Shown one piece after another: positions 18,610 to 26,924 of a stretch of 64,000 nt of DNA; position 1 is the stretch's first letter, and each line of letters begins with the position of its first letter. Location: the NCBI RefSeq assembly GCF_003385895.1, contig NZ_QRDQ01000007.1, positions 124,001-188,000 on the forward strand. Reading direction: 5' to 3'. A program made the translations under genes and the position numbers. The stretch is from Flavobacterium cutihirudinis (GTDB lineage Bacteria; Bacteroidota; Bacteroidia; Flavobacteriales; Flavobacteriaceae). Below the pieces are notes generated by a model, which was not told the origin of the DNA, made no database searches, and saw only the letters and a program-made list of their open reading frames with translations.

Positions 18610-19440
18610 TTATTTTTTAGTTTGTTTCTCTTTTAAAATTCGGTTTACCTCATTTACCAGAAGTGGAAAACCCGGTTCAGTCATTCCGTGACCGTAACCA
18701 TCTAATTCATAAAGTTTAGTTTCTGTATGACCAACAAGTTTCATCATTCTTGCCATATAAGCATTTTCTTCATATCGACCGAGCATTTCCATTTCGCGAT
18801 CTCCGGTAATTAATAAAAGTGGAGGTGCATCTGCGCGAACATGAAATAAAGGCGCTAAACTATCTATTGTTGGCTGTTTTTCTGGAATTCCGTTTTGTTT
18901 TCTAATTTCAAAATGTGTAATACATTGTCCGCTAAACGGAATTAATCCAGCTATTTTATTGGCATCAATTCCTTCTTTTTGGAGCCATTTTTTATCTAAA
19001 CCAATCATCATTCCCAAATATCCTCCAGCCGAATGTCCAGAGACGAAAATCTGAGAAGAATCACCGCCATAATTGCTGATATTATTAAAAGCCCAACTTA
19101 CCGCCGCTGCTGCATCTTCAATCGCTTTTTCGGCTTTTACTTTCGGCGAAAGCCTATAATTAACGCCAATAATTGCAAAGCCTTTATTCTTTAAAGCTTC
19201 CGGAATTTCTTTGTTTCCTCCGGTCAATCCGCCACCGTGAAACCAGACAATTGTTGCGAAATTTTTGCTGTTTTTGGGATAATAAATATCTAAAACGCAT
19301 CTTTCGTTTATATAACTGTCAGATTTGTTTGTCGCTGAATTATAGTATTGAATATTGGATTTGGTTTCGTATTCTGTTTTTTGAGAAAATGAAGAAATGC
19401 TAATAAATAGAAAACAAAGTAAAAGGGCTAATTTGTTCAT
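18610..19440 (-). CDS. Exported alpha/beta hydrolase (carboxylesterase/BD-FAE-like)
   Basis: 276 residues with a signal peptide (MNKLALLLCFLFISISSFSQ). The core has the hormone-sensitive-lipase/esterase signatures: VWFHGGGLTGGNKE (HGGG oxyanion hole), GVNYRLSPK, SQIFVSGHSAGGYLGMM (Ser in GHSAG), PLLLITGDREMEM (Asp) and YELDGYGHGMTEP (His). It is likely a periplasmic or surface esterase, for example removing acyl or feruloyl groups from carbohydrates. The substrate is not determinable, and no polysaccharide-utilisation genes are adjacent. Confidence 0.86.
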   Translation of the reverse strand: MNKLALLLCFLFISISSFSQKTEYETKSNIQYYNSATNKSDSYINERCVLDIYYPKNSKNFATIVWFHGGGLTGGNKEIPEALKNKGFAIIGVNYRLSPKVKAEKAIEDAAAAVSWAFNNISNYGGDSSQIFVSGHSAGGYLGMMIGLDKKWLQKEGIDANKIAGLIPFSGQCITHFEIRKQNGIPEKQPTIDSLAPLFHVRADAPPLLLITGDREMEMLGRYEENAYMARMMKLVGHTETKLYELDGYGHGMTEPGFPLLVNEVNRILKEKQTKK

Positions 19441-19553
19441 TTTTGAATGTTTTATAGATTTATTTTCAGAATCTAAAATCTGACCCTAAGGCTTCTTGAC
19501 TAAAATCTAAAATTTTACCTCGACTAAAATTATAGAATTTAAATGTATAAAAA

Positions 19554-19582
19554 AAGTCCAAAATGCTAAACAAATTGGACTT
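19554..19582 (-). terminator. Possible terminator after DUF3276 gene
   Basis: AAGTCCAA pairs with TTGGACTT across a 13-nt loop, with T-rich sequence on the downstream (minus-strand) side, 26 bp after the DUF3276 stop. Confidence 0.55.
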
Positions 19583-19607
19583 GTACTTTCTAAAAAGTTA
19601 TTTGGGA

Positions 19608-19991
19608 CTAAATATCGTCAAAATCAATATCTGTAAAACTAGATCTTTGTCCTTCAGTTTTCTCAGAACTGTATTCTTTTTTAAAATCTTTTTGGTGTCT
19701 TTCAGAAATTACTTCTTCGCCTTTGTGGTTCAAGACATATGAAGTCATTTCTTCTAGTATTTCGGCAAAAGCACTAAAATCTTCTTTGTACAAGTAAATT
19801 TTGTGTTTTTTAAAATGAAAAGAACCATCTTCTTCAGTAAATTTTTTACTTTCGGTAATTGTGATGTAATAATCGTCAGCTTTTGTAGCTCTCACATCAA
19901 AGAAATAAGTTCTTCTTCCTGCGCGTAATACTTTAGAAAAAATCTCTTCTTTTTCTAACATGTCATTTTCTCTCATAATACGTTCTATCAT
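19608..19991 (-). CDS. DUF3276 / PUR-domain nucleic-acid-binding protein
   Basis: 127 residues with the single PUR repeat typical of bacterial PUR-alpha homologues of Bacteroidota and spirochaetes: EEIFSKVLRAGRRTYFFDVRATKADDYYITITESKK, then FKKHKIYLYKEDFSAFAEIL. Family members bind single-stranded nucleic acid as dimers. The C-terminal ~35 residues are charged and disordered (SSEKTEGQRSSFTDIDFDDI). Met1, Met6 and Met11 are all possible starts; Met1 is used. It is monocistronic, probably a cytoplasmic RNA/DNA-binding regulator. Confidence 0.88.
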   Translation of the reverse strand: MIERIMRENDMLEKEEIFSKVLRAGRRTYFFDVRATKADDYYITITESKKFTEEDGSFHFKKHKIYLYKEDFSAFAEILEEMTSYVLNHKGEEVISERHQKDFKKEYSSEKTEGQRSSFTDIDFDDI

Positions 19992-20045
19992 TTTTTGGAA
20001 TTAATAGTAATCAAAAATCATAAAAAATTATCTATTACACAACAA

Positions 20046-21824
20046 TTAAAGTAATTCTTTTTCCGAAAGTTGTTTTAAATATAACGACGAATAGTAACCT
20101 TCCTGATTTATTAATTGATTATGAGAACCTTGTTGAATAATCTTACCATCTTCTAAAATGATAATTTTATCGGCATTTTTAGCTGATGAAACTCGGTGAC
20201 TTACAATTATTGTAGTTTTATTTTTACAAATTTCAAATAAATTATTTAAGATCGTTTCTTCTGTTTCAGTATCGACTGCAGAAAGACAATCATCAAAAAG
20301 TAAAATCGCCGGATTTTTAATTATAGCACGAGCAATTGATACACGTTGTTTTTGTCCGCCCGATAAAGTGATACCTCTTTCACCTAAAACGGTATCATAT
20401 TGTTTATTAAAAGCGATGATATTATCGTGAACTACAGCGTTTTTTGCTGCTTCCATAACTTCTTCATCGGTCGCATTTTGATTTCCAAATTTGATGTTGT
20501 TTTTAATAGTATCTGAAAATAAGAAAGCATCTTGTGGTACAATTCCAATGTTGTTTCTCAAATCATTTAGATTCAAAGTGCTTATTTCGTTTTGGTCAAT
20601 CGTAATTCTTCCTTCCGTAACATCATACAATCGGGAAATCAAAGATAATATAGTCGATTTACCAGATCCGGTTTTACCTAAAATGGCTAATGTTTCTCCG
20701 TTTTTAACAGTAAATGTTACATTCTTTAATGCCTCAATATTGGTGTCTTCGTATGTAAAACTCACATTTTCGAAAGCAATTGATCCTTGAATTTCCGATG
20801 AATTTGGATTGTTGTTTTTGATTTCCGGTTCAATTTTTAAAAACTCATTCAAACGTTTTTGCGAAGCTTCGGCTTCCTGAACCATCGATGAAACCCAGCC
20901 TAAAGAAGCTACAGGCCACGTAAGCATATTCACGTACAAAATAAATTCGGCGATTGTTCCAATATTCGGAATGCTTCCATTAATGTACATTACTCCTCCA
21001 AAATAAATCACAACCAAATTGCTAATTCCGATTAAGGCGATCATTAAAGGACCAAATAAAGATTGAACTTTGGCTAAATCCAGACTTTTGCGCTTGCTTT
21101 CATCAGCAAGATCAATCATGTTGTTTTGGTGCTGATTTTCTAATGAATATGCTTTTATAACTCGAATTCCAGAGAAAATTTCCTGAGTAAAACTTGAAAC
21201 TTTAGATAAATATTGCTGAAACGTTGTGCTTCGTTTATTGATTTCTGAACTCAGTTTGAAAATACAATACGATAAAATAGGCAGTGGCAAAATCGTATAT
21301 AAAGTCAGCAAAGGCGAAACATTATACATATATATAATAACGATAGCAAAACGAATAAATGTATTGATCGTGTACATAACTGCCGGCCCAACGTACATCC
21401 TGACTTTTGAAACGTCTTCGCTAATTCTGTTCATTAAATCTCCCGTACGATTTTGTTTGTAGAAATTCTGCGAAAGCATTTCATATTGTTTGAAAACCTC
21501 ATTTTTCAAATCAAATTCAATGTGACGTGACATTACAATTAAAGTCTGACGCATTAAAAAGGTTAAAAAACCAGCTACAATTGCACTTCCGATGATTAGT
21601 AATACATTATGAATCAGGTCTTGTTTGTAAAAATCCCTGATAATAGAAGAATTTTGATCGGCTTCTGATAGTTTTAGAAAGCGCTCAATAACATCAAAAG
21701 AATGACTCACCAATTTTGGAGTAAATAAAAAGAATATTTGTGCGATTATGGTGATTAAAATTCCGAATGAGAAACTGAATTTATATTTGATGAAATATTT
21801 GTTTAAATAGCTTAATTCTTTCAT
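20046..21824 (-). CDS. ABC exporter half-transporter (MdlA/YheI-like) with Asp in the catalytic-Glu position
   Basis: 592 residues: an N-terminal six-helix type I exporter domain (about 1-320) fused to a nucleotide-binding domain (about 340-592). Walker A is LGKTGSGKST, the Q-loop region IVPQDAFLFSDT, the signature LSGGQKQR and the H-loop VSHRVSSA. Walker B reads AILLFDDCLSAVD, so the residue after the Walker B Asp is Asp, not the usual catalytic Glu. Such DD motifs occur in the degenerate half of heterodimeric exporters (YheI, MdlA-like), whose partner has a canonical site, yet no second half-transporter is encoded nearby. Substrate unknown; lipid or drug export are common for the fold. Confidence 0.9.
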   Translation of the reverse strand: MKELSYLNKYFIKYKFSFSFGILITIIAQIFFLFTPKLVSHSFDVIERFLKLSEADQNSSIIRDFYKQDLIHNVLLIIGSAIVAGFLTFLMRQTLIVMSRHIEFDLKNEVFKQYEMLSQNFYKQNRTGDLMNRISEDVSKVRMYVGPAVMYTINTFIRFAIVIIYMYNVSPLLTLYTILPLPILSYCIFKLSSEINKRSTTFQQYLSKVSSFTQEIFSGIRVIKAYSLENQHQNNMIDLADESKRKSLDLAKVQSLFGPLMIALIGISNLVVIYFGGVMYINGSIPNIGTIAEFILYVNMLTWPVASLGWVSSMVQEAEASQKRLNEFLKIEPEIKNNNPNSSEIQGSIAFENVSFTYEDTNIEALKNVTFTVKNGETLAILGKTGSGKSTILSLISRLYDVTEGRITIDQNEISTLNLNDLRNNIGIVPQDAFLFSDTIKNNIKFGNQNATDEEVMEAAKNAVVHDNIIAFNKQYDTVLGERGITLSGGQKQRVSIARAIIKNPAILLFDDCLSAVDTETEETILNNLFEICKNKTTIIVSHRVSSAKNADKIIILEDGKIIQQGSHNQLINQEGYYSSLYLKQLSEKELL

Positions 21825-22027
21825 TTTTTTAAGAAATGTGGTATTGAATTGATTTAAAATTATGAATTATAATTAATTAAAATTATAATAAATTGCAATT
21901 TAATCAAAACAATTATATTGTAAAATTGTTATTTTAAAGATAAAAAATTAGCACATGTGTATTTTTTAATTATGTTTGAGAAGTCTTTTTGACAAATTCA
22001 TAATTTTAACTAATTAATACTAGCGCT

Positions 22028-23134
22028 ATGGATGCAACTTTCGCAACTGGAAAGGAACTTCAAAAAATGGATCCTGTTTTTGGTCAATTATCTTTTGACG
22101 ATCACGAACAAATTGTATTTTGCAATGACAAAGATACAGGTTTAAAAGCAATTATTGGTATTCATAATTCGGTTATGGGACCAGCTTTGGGAGGTACCAG
22201 AATGTGGAATTACAACACAGAATGGGAAGCTTTAAATGATGTTTTACGCCTTTCAAGAGGTATGACTTATAAATCTGCTATTACCGGACTTAATATTGGT
22301 GGAGGTAAAGCGGTTATTATTGGAGATGCTAAAACACAGAAAACGCCTGAGTTGATGCGTAAGTTTGGAGAATTTGTTCACTCTTTAAGCGGAAGATATA
22401 TTACTGCTGAAGATGTTGGAATGGAAACAAAAGACATGGATACTGTAAGAGACGTAACGCCTTATGTTACTGGGATCTCTGAAGAAAGAGGTGGTTCTGG
22501 AAATCCTTCTCCTGTAACAGCTTACGGAGTTTATTTAGGAATGAAAGCTGCTGCTAAAAGTCAGTTTGGTTCTGATGTTTTAGATGGGAAAAAAGTATTG
22601 GTTCAGGGAATTGGACACGTAGGTGAAGCTTTGGTTGAGTATTTGACTAAAGAAGGAGCGAAGGTTACAATCTCAGATATCAACGAAGAAAAATTATATG
22701 AAGTAGCTCAAAAATACAACGCCACAATTTATACAGGTGAAGATTTGTACACTGCTGATGTTGATATTTACGCGCCATGTGCGATGGGAGCAATCATCAA
22801 TGATAATACTGTAGATAAAATTAAAGCTAAAGTTATTGCTGGTGCAGCAAATAACCAATTGGCTGATGAAAATGTTCACGGTGCAAGATTACAAGAAAGA
22901 GGTATTTTATATGCGCCAGATTTCTTGATCAATGCTGGAGGAATTATCAATGTTTATGCTGAATTAGCAAACTACGGTAAAGCGGAAATCATGAGTAAAA
23001 CCGAAAATATCTATAACACTACTTTAGAAATTATCGATTATGCTGTGAAAAACGGTATTACAACACATAAAGCGGCGCTTACAATTGCTCAAAATCGTAT
23101 CGATGCGAGAAAAATAGAAAACGCAGCGAAATAA
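22028..23134 (+). CDS. Leu/Phe/Val-type amino-acid dehydrogenase
   Basis: 368 residues, NAD-dependent oxidative deaminase of the Glu/Leu/Phe/Val dehydrogenase superfamily. Seen: GPALGGTRMWNY (substrate-binding Gly-Gly region), SAITGLNIGGGKAVI (catalytic Lys of GGGKAV), ITAEDVGMETKDMD, GSGNPSPVTAYGVYLG, the Rossmann motif VQGIGHVGEALVEYL (GxGxxG) and IYAPCAMGAIIND. The length and motifs fit leucine dehydrogenase rather than glutamate dehydrogenase (about 450 residues). It likely interconverts branched-chain amino acids and keto acids, feeding branched fatty-acid synthesis. It ends at a strong terminator. Confidence 0.93.
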   Translation: MDATFATGKELQKMDPVFGQLSFDDHEQIVFCNDKDTGLKAIIGIHNSVMGPALGGTRMWNYNTEWEALNDVLRLSRGMTYKSAITGLNIGGGKAVIIGDAKTQKTPELMRKFGEFVHSLSGRYITAEDVGMETKDMDTVRDVTPYVTGISEERGGSGNPSPVTAYGVYLGMKAAAKSQFGSDVLDGKKVLVQGIGHVGEALVEYLTKEGAKVTISDINEEKLYEVAQKYNATIYTGEDLYTADVDIYAPCAMGAIINDNTVDKIKAKVIAGAANNQLADENVHGARLQERGILYAPDFLINAGGIINVYAELANYGKAEIMSKTENIYNTTLEIIDYAVKNGITTHKAALTIAQNRIDARKIENAAK

Positions 23135-23139
23135 TTAAG

Positions 23140-23262
23140 TGTTCAGTGTTCACTTTTTTAGTGTTCAGTTTATAGTCTCAGTCTCAGTTTACAGTTTTAT
23201 CTGTAAACTGAGATTTTTTTTATCTCCATATTTCGACTGAACAGTAAATACTGATACTGACC
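23140..23262. repeat. CAGT/ACTG-unit hairpin element, copy 2 (contains terminator)
   Basis: Runs of GTTCAGTGTTCAC, AGTCTCAGTCTCAGTTTACAG and, after the terminator hairpin, GACTGAACAGTAAATACTGATACTGACCAC. It has the same repeat vocabulary and inverted arrangement as the elements at 17952-18040 and 56458-56547. Confidence 0.6.
23182..23220 (+). terminator. Rho-independent terminator after amino-acid dehydrogenase
   Basis: Perfect 13-bp stem TCTCAGTTTACAG / CTGTAAACTGAGA with a 6-nt loop, followed by eight T. It is made out of the CAGT-type repeat element that surrounds it. Confidence 0.9.
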
Positions 23263-23315
23263 ACTAAAACCATGACTTTTTTACGAATTAATTTTAATAT
23301 CAAGATTGAAATTCC

Positions 23316-23323
23316 TAATTTTG
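23316..23323 (+). promoter_or_regulatory. -7 element of nusB/yajC transcript
   Basis: TAATTTTG matches TAnnTTTG, 28 bp before the GTG start of nusB. Confidence 0.5.
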
Positions 23324-23351
23324 CAGACTAATTTTTAAATGTTCTTACAAG

Positions 23352-24296
23352 GTGGTAAATAGAAGACACATACGCGTTAAAGTAATGCAATCCATTTATG
23401 CAATGCATCAAAGCGGTTCTGATAATATGGAAAAAGAAGAAAAATTTCTTTTTTACAGTATTGACAATATTCAGGACTTATATCTTATAATGCTTTCTTC
23501 ATTGATTGAAATTTGCAAAAAAGAATCTGTATTTCTGCATTTATCAAGTAAAAAACACCTTGCAACTGCAGCAGAACGTAACCCTAATGAAAAATTTATC
23601 AAGAATAAAATTTTTCAACTTCTTGCCGAAAGCAACTCGCTTAGTATCGCTTTAGAAAATCGTAAAATCAATAACTGGTCATTAAATGATGATTATATTA
23701 TTTTGCTTTTAAATGATATTAAAGCAAGCGATTTGTATAAAAAATACATGAGCAATACTGTTAATACTTTTGAAGAAGACAGACAATTTATAATTGACTT
23801 GTTTGAAAATGTTATTGTTCCGAATGAGAAATTATACGAATATCTTGAAGACGATAAATTAACATGGGTTGATGATATTCCGGTAGTAAATACGCATATC
23901 ATAAAACAATTGAAAGCAATCAAAACGGAAGATCCGGATGCTTTTAGAGTTCCGAAATTATATAAAGACGTTGAGGATAAAGATTTTGCAAAAGATTTAT
24001 TTAGACGTACAGTTTTAAACGAAGCAGTTTTAGCTAAAGAATATGATGATAAAACGCCAAACTGGGATAGCGAGCGTATTGCAGAAATCGATACAATTAT
24101 CTTGAAAATGGCAATTTGTGAATTTTTGAAATTCCCGTCAATTCCTGTAAAAGTAACTCTTAACGAATATTTAGAGATTGCAAAAGAGTATTCTACACCA
24201 AAAAGCAGTATTTTTATCAACGGAATTTTAGATAACCTTGTAAAAGAACTTACTGCCAATAAAAAAATGGTAAAAGTGGGAAGGGGATTAATGTAA
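23352..24296 (+). CDS. nusB: Transcription antitermination protein NusB (long Bacteroidota form)
   Basis: 314 residues, more than twice the ~140 of E. coli NusB. The N-terminus VNRRHIRVKVMQSIYAMHQSG contains the family's RRxxRxxAxQxLY-like element, and the NusB helical domain continues in the C-terminal half (DFAKDLFRRTVLN, ERIAEIDTIILKMAICEFL, VTLNEYLEIAKEYSTPKSSIFINGILD). The middle is an inserted helical region typical of Flavobacteria. NusB with NusE/S10 binds boxA RNA and prevents Rho termination of rRNA operons. GTG is the start; the ATG at 23339 is out of frame. yajC follows after 77 bp. Confidence 0.93.
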   Translation: MVNRRHIRVKVMQSIYAMHQSGSDNMEKEEKFLFYSIDNIQDLYLIMLSSLIEICKKESVFLHLSSKKHLATAAERNPNEKFIKNKIFQLLAESNSLSIALENRKINNWSLNDDYIILLLNDIKASDLYKKYMSNTVNTFEEDRQFIIDLFENVIVPNEKLYEYLEDDKLTWVDDIPVVNTHIIKQLKAIKTEDPDAFRVPKLYKDVEDKDFAKDLFRRTVLNEAVLAKEYDDKTPNWDSERIAEIDTIILKMAICEFLKFPSIPVKVTLNEYLEIAKEYSTPKSSIFINGILDNLVKELTANKKMVKVGRGLM

Positions 24297-24373
24297 TTGG
24301 AAATAATTTTCAATTTTACTGAACAAATTCTAAAAAAAGAATATTAAATATAAATCAAAAACAAATTTAAATT

Positions 24374-24649
24374 ATGGGACAATTAACTCAATTTGCGCCA
24401 TTTCTACTAATGTTTGTAGTGCTTTACTTCTTCATGATTAGACCACAGCAAAAAAGAGCAAAAAACGAAAAAGAATTTGAAAGCAGCCTAAAAGTAGGTG
24501 ACAAAATAGTTACAAAAAGTGGTTTCCACGGTAAAATTGCTGAATTAGCTGAAACTACAGTTGTTATTGAAACAATGTCTGGAAAGTTAAAATTAGAGCG
24601 TTCAGCTATTTCTTTAGAATTAAGTGCTGCTTTAAATAAAAAGGCATAA
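24374..24649 (+). CDS. yajC: Preprotein translocase subunit YajC
   Basis: 91 residues with one N-terminal membrane helix (FAPFLLMFVVLYFFMIRPQQKRAKNE) followed by the conserved YajC cytoplasmic part (LKVGDKIVTKSGFHGKIAELAETTVVIET). It is the accessory subunit of the SecDF-YajC complex and interacts with YidC. Gene order nusB-yajC is common in Flavobacteria. A terminator follows. Confidence 0.93.
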   Translation: MGQLTQFAPFLLMFVVLYFFMIRPQQKRAKNEKEFESSLKVGDKIVTKSGFHGKIAELAETTVVIETMSGKLKLERSAISLELSAALNKKA

Positions 24650-24671
24650 TTTTTTAAATTGCAATATTTGA

Positions 24672-24710
24672 AAATCTCAAATTCCAAAAGGAGTTTGGGA
24701 TTTTTTTTGT
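24672..24710 (+). terminator. Terminator after yajC
   Basis: AATCTCAAATTC pairs with GAGTTTGGGATT (with G-U pairs) and is followed by eight T. Confidence 0.8.
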
Positions 24711-24732
24711 TTTTAATCGTATTCACTACGTT

Positions 24733-24825
24733 TTTGTCATTTCGACGAAGGAGAAATCTTCGTTAGTAGCTCCGCAATCTTTGTAGAGTTTCTTGTGAAG
24801 ATTTCTCCTTCGTCGAAATGACAAA
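24733..24825. repeat. Long perfect inverted repeat (28-bp arms)
   Basis: Arms at 24733-24760 and 24798-24825 are exact reverse complements, beginning TTTGTCATTTCGACGAAGG; the loop is 37 nt. It lies between yajC (+) and the YdeI gene (-). It resembles dispersed palindromic elements found in many Flavobacterium genomes, a possible REPIN or MITE. Confidence 0.85.
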
Positions 24826-24876
24826 CTTTATGCTAAACCTTTAGGTTGAATTTTGTTAGTATTATAAAAAAAAGAA

Positions 24877-24915
24877 AAAACCTTTGTCAAAGTTTAAAAC
24901 TTTGACAAAGGTTTT
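24877..24915 (-). terminator. Near-perfect palindromic terminator after YdeI gene
   Basis: 19-bp arms (AAAACCTTTGTCAAAGTTT and its complement) separated by a single base, with T-rich sequence on both sides, so it may act in both directions. The core CTTTGTCAAAGTTT recurs in the terminator at 51368-51409. Confidence 0.8.
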
Positions 24916-24937
24916 CTAATATTGGAATTTTCAAATT

Positions 24938-25525
24938 CTACCTGTATTTATCATTCAGTCCAACATTTGCTAAAATCATCGGAATAACTTTCTCAATTCT
25001 CGAAAGCTTGGTTTTTTCCTGTTTTGCTGTTTCAATATATTCTAAAAATTCATATTGTTTATAAGGAGAGAATTTCTGAAAAGCATCTTTTAAAGCTGGA
25101 TTCTGATTCATTTCTTTTTCAAGAAGTTCAGAAATAATGGCTTCTTTTTTTGAAGGTTTTATAATTTTACCCTGCTTTTCATTTTCAATTGCTTCAGCTA
25201 TATATTCCAGGATTTCTTTTTCGTTTATTTCTTCTTTCGATTTAAAACGCCATTGACGTAATGATTTTGTTACATCTTCCTGAGCGTTAATAAGTTTCTT
25301 TTTTTCGTCTTTCAGAAAAACACCATTGAAAAACCAGATAGCAAAGTAATCCTTAAAACCGCCTAAACCAATTACGTTTTTCTTTTCATAAACGTATACT
25401 GGACCGCCCCATTTTGTGGTTTCAGTCAGGACTGTTTTGTCAATAATGGCTTTAAGCAGGATCAATTCTTCTTCCCACTGTCCGCCATATTTCCACATGC
25501 CTTTATTTTCTGGTTTTGCTTCCAA
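24938..25525 (-). CDS. YdeI/OmpD-associated family protein (DUF1801-like)
   Basis: 195 residues. The N-terminal half matches the DUF1801/YdhG fold (WEEELILLKAIIDKTVLTETTKWGGPVYVYEKKNVIGLGGFKDYFAIWFFNG) and the C-terminal half has the YdeI helical tail (AFQKFSPYKQYEFLEYIETAKQEKTKLSRIEKV). Family role is poorly defined; YdeI-type proteins have been linked to bacteriocin or peptide resistance. The reading frame begins with TTG directly after the pepT stop (TAA-TTG) and in the same frame as pepT; an ATG 27 bases further in (25498) is the alternative start. Cotranscription with pepT is likely. Confidence 0.8.
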   Translation of the reverse strand: MEAKPENKGMWKYGGQWEEELILLKAIIDKTVLTETTKWGGPVYVYEKKNVIGLGGFKDYFAIWFFNGVFLKDEKKKLINAQEDVTKSLRQWRFKSKEEINEKEILEYIAEAIENEKQGKIIKPSKKEAIISELLEKEMNQNPALKDAFQKFSPYKQYEFLEYIETAKQEKTKLSRIEKVIPMILANVGLNDKYR

Positions 25526-26803
25526 TTATTTTGTTCTTTTGGCTTTTTCTGCAACATCAAAAATTCCTGGAACAGCAGTCAATTCAGCAATTTTCACAAT
25601 TACTTCAGTTGCTTTTTGAATGCTTTCTGCAGGAACATATTCGTATTTTCCATGGAAATTATGTCCGCCGGCAAAAATGTTCGGACAAGGCAATCCCATA
25701 AATGATAATTGAGAACCGTCAGTTCCGCCTCGAATAGGTTTTATGATTGGTTTTATGTTTAATTCTCTCATTGCCTTTTCAGCAATGTCAACAATATGTT
25801 TTACAGGAAGAACCTTTTCTTTCATATTGTAATATTGGTCTTTTACTTCCGCAATTACAATGTCTTCACCAAATTTCTTCGCGAATTTTTTATTGAAGTT
25901 TTTCGCAATTTTGAAAATAAGTTCTTTTCGTTTTTCGAATTTTTTCTTGTTATGATCGCGAATAATCAATTCTAAAACTGTTTCTTCAATATTTCCTTTA
26001 ATGTGATGAACATGAAAAAAACCTTCGTAACCTTTTGTTTCCTGAGGTGTTTCTCCTTTCGGAAGTTCATTGATAAACTCATTAGCCAGAAGCATTGAAT
26101 TGATCATTTTTCCTTTTGCATAACCTGGGTGAACACTTTTTCCTTTAAAAGTAATTTTAGCTCCGGCAGCGTTGAAATTTTCATATTCTAATTCGCCAAT
26201 TTGGCTTCCGTCCATGGTGTATGCCCATTGCGCGCCAAATTTTTCGACATCAAAATGATGTGCTCCACGGCCAATTTCTTCGTCAGGAGTAAAACCAATT
26301 CTGATCTTTCCGTGTTTGATTTCCGGATGCTGAATAAGATATTCCATTGCCGAAACAATTTCTGTAATTCCGGCTTTATCATCAGCACCTAACAAAGTTG
26401 TTCCGTCAGTTGTGATAATCGTTTGGCCTTTATATAAAAGTAAATCTTTGAAGTAATTTGGAGATAAAACGATATTTTTTTCCGCATTCAGAATAATATC
26501 TTTTCCATCATAATTCTCAATAATTTGAGGTTTTACATTCGCTCCGCTAAAATCAGGCGAAGTATCAAAATGAGACACAAAACCAATTGTTGGAACTTCA
26601 TGATCAACATTGCTTGGCAAGGTTGCCATGATATAGGCTTTGTCATCAATAGTAACATCTTGCAATCCAATTGTTTTTAGTTCTTCAACTAATTTATTGG
26701 CAAGATTCCATTGTTTTTCTGTACTTGGAGTAGTTTGTGAATTTGGATCAGATTCAGTATCAATTGTTACATAACTGATAAAACGATCTATGATATGTTG
26801 CAT
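25526..26803 (-). CDS. pepT: Peptidase T (tripeptide aminopeptidase)
   Basis: 425 residues, cytoplasmic M20 metallopeptidase that removes the N-terminal residue from tripeptides. Two-zinc site motifs: [13 protein letters not shown] (first His/Asp), [18 protein letters not shown] (bridging Asp), [17 protein letters not shown] (catalytic Glu and zinc Glu), YTMDGS (zinc Asp) and [15 protein letters not shown] (terminal His). [16 protein letters not shown] is also typical. Its promoter carries a TATATTTG -7 element just upstream. The YdeI-like gene follows with no intervening base. Confidence 0.95.
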   Translation of the reverse strand: MQHIIDRFISYVTIDTESDPNSQTTPSTEKQWNLANKLVEELKTIGLQDVTIDDKAYIMATLPSNVDHEVPTIGFVSHFDTSPDFSGANVKPQIIENYDGKDIILNAEKNIVLSPNYFKDLLLYKGQTIITTDGTTLLGADDKAGITEIVSAMEYLIQHPEIKHGKIRIGFTPDEEIGRGAHHFDVEKFGAQWAYTMDGSQIGELEYENFNAAGAKITFKGKSVHPGYAKGKMINSMLLANEFINELPKGETPQETKGYEGFFHVHHIKGNIEETVLELIIRDHNKKKFEKRKELIFKIAKNFNKKFAKKFGEDIVIAEVKDQYYNMKEKVLPVKHIVDIAEKAMRELNIKPIIKPIRGGTDGSQLSFMGLPCPNIFAGGHNFHGKYEYVPAESIQKATEVIVKIAELTAVPGIFDVAEKAKRTK

Positions 26804-26819
26804 TATTTTGTTTTTTTAG

Positions 26820-26827
26820 CAAATATA
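26820..26827 (-). promoter_or_regulatory. -7 element of pepT promoter
   Basis: Minus strand TATATTTG matches TAnnTTTG, 16 bp upstream of the pepT ATG. Confidence 0.6.
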
Positions 26828-26878
26828 GAAATTTTTCAATGGTATGATTTTAAATTTTATTTGCAGTTTATAACAAAA

Positions 26879-26912
26879 AAAAGAGATCTATAAATTTATA
26901 AATCTCTTTTCT
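26879..26912 (-). terminator. Terminator after FGE gene
   Basis: AAAAGAGATCTATAAA abuts TTTATAAATCTCTTTT (one mismatch), 15 bp after the FGE stop on the minus strand. Confidence 0.75.
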
Positions 26913-26924
26913 CTATATTTTTAA

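Noticed and set aside
23693..24313. 206-codon open frame opposite nusB
   Set aside because: It lies wholly antisense to a well-supported gene and encodes a low-complexity Ser/Phe-rich sequence without domains; a shadow frame.
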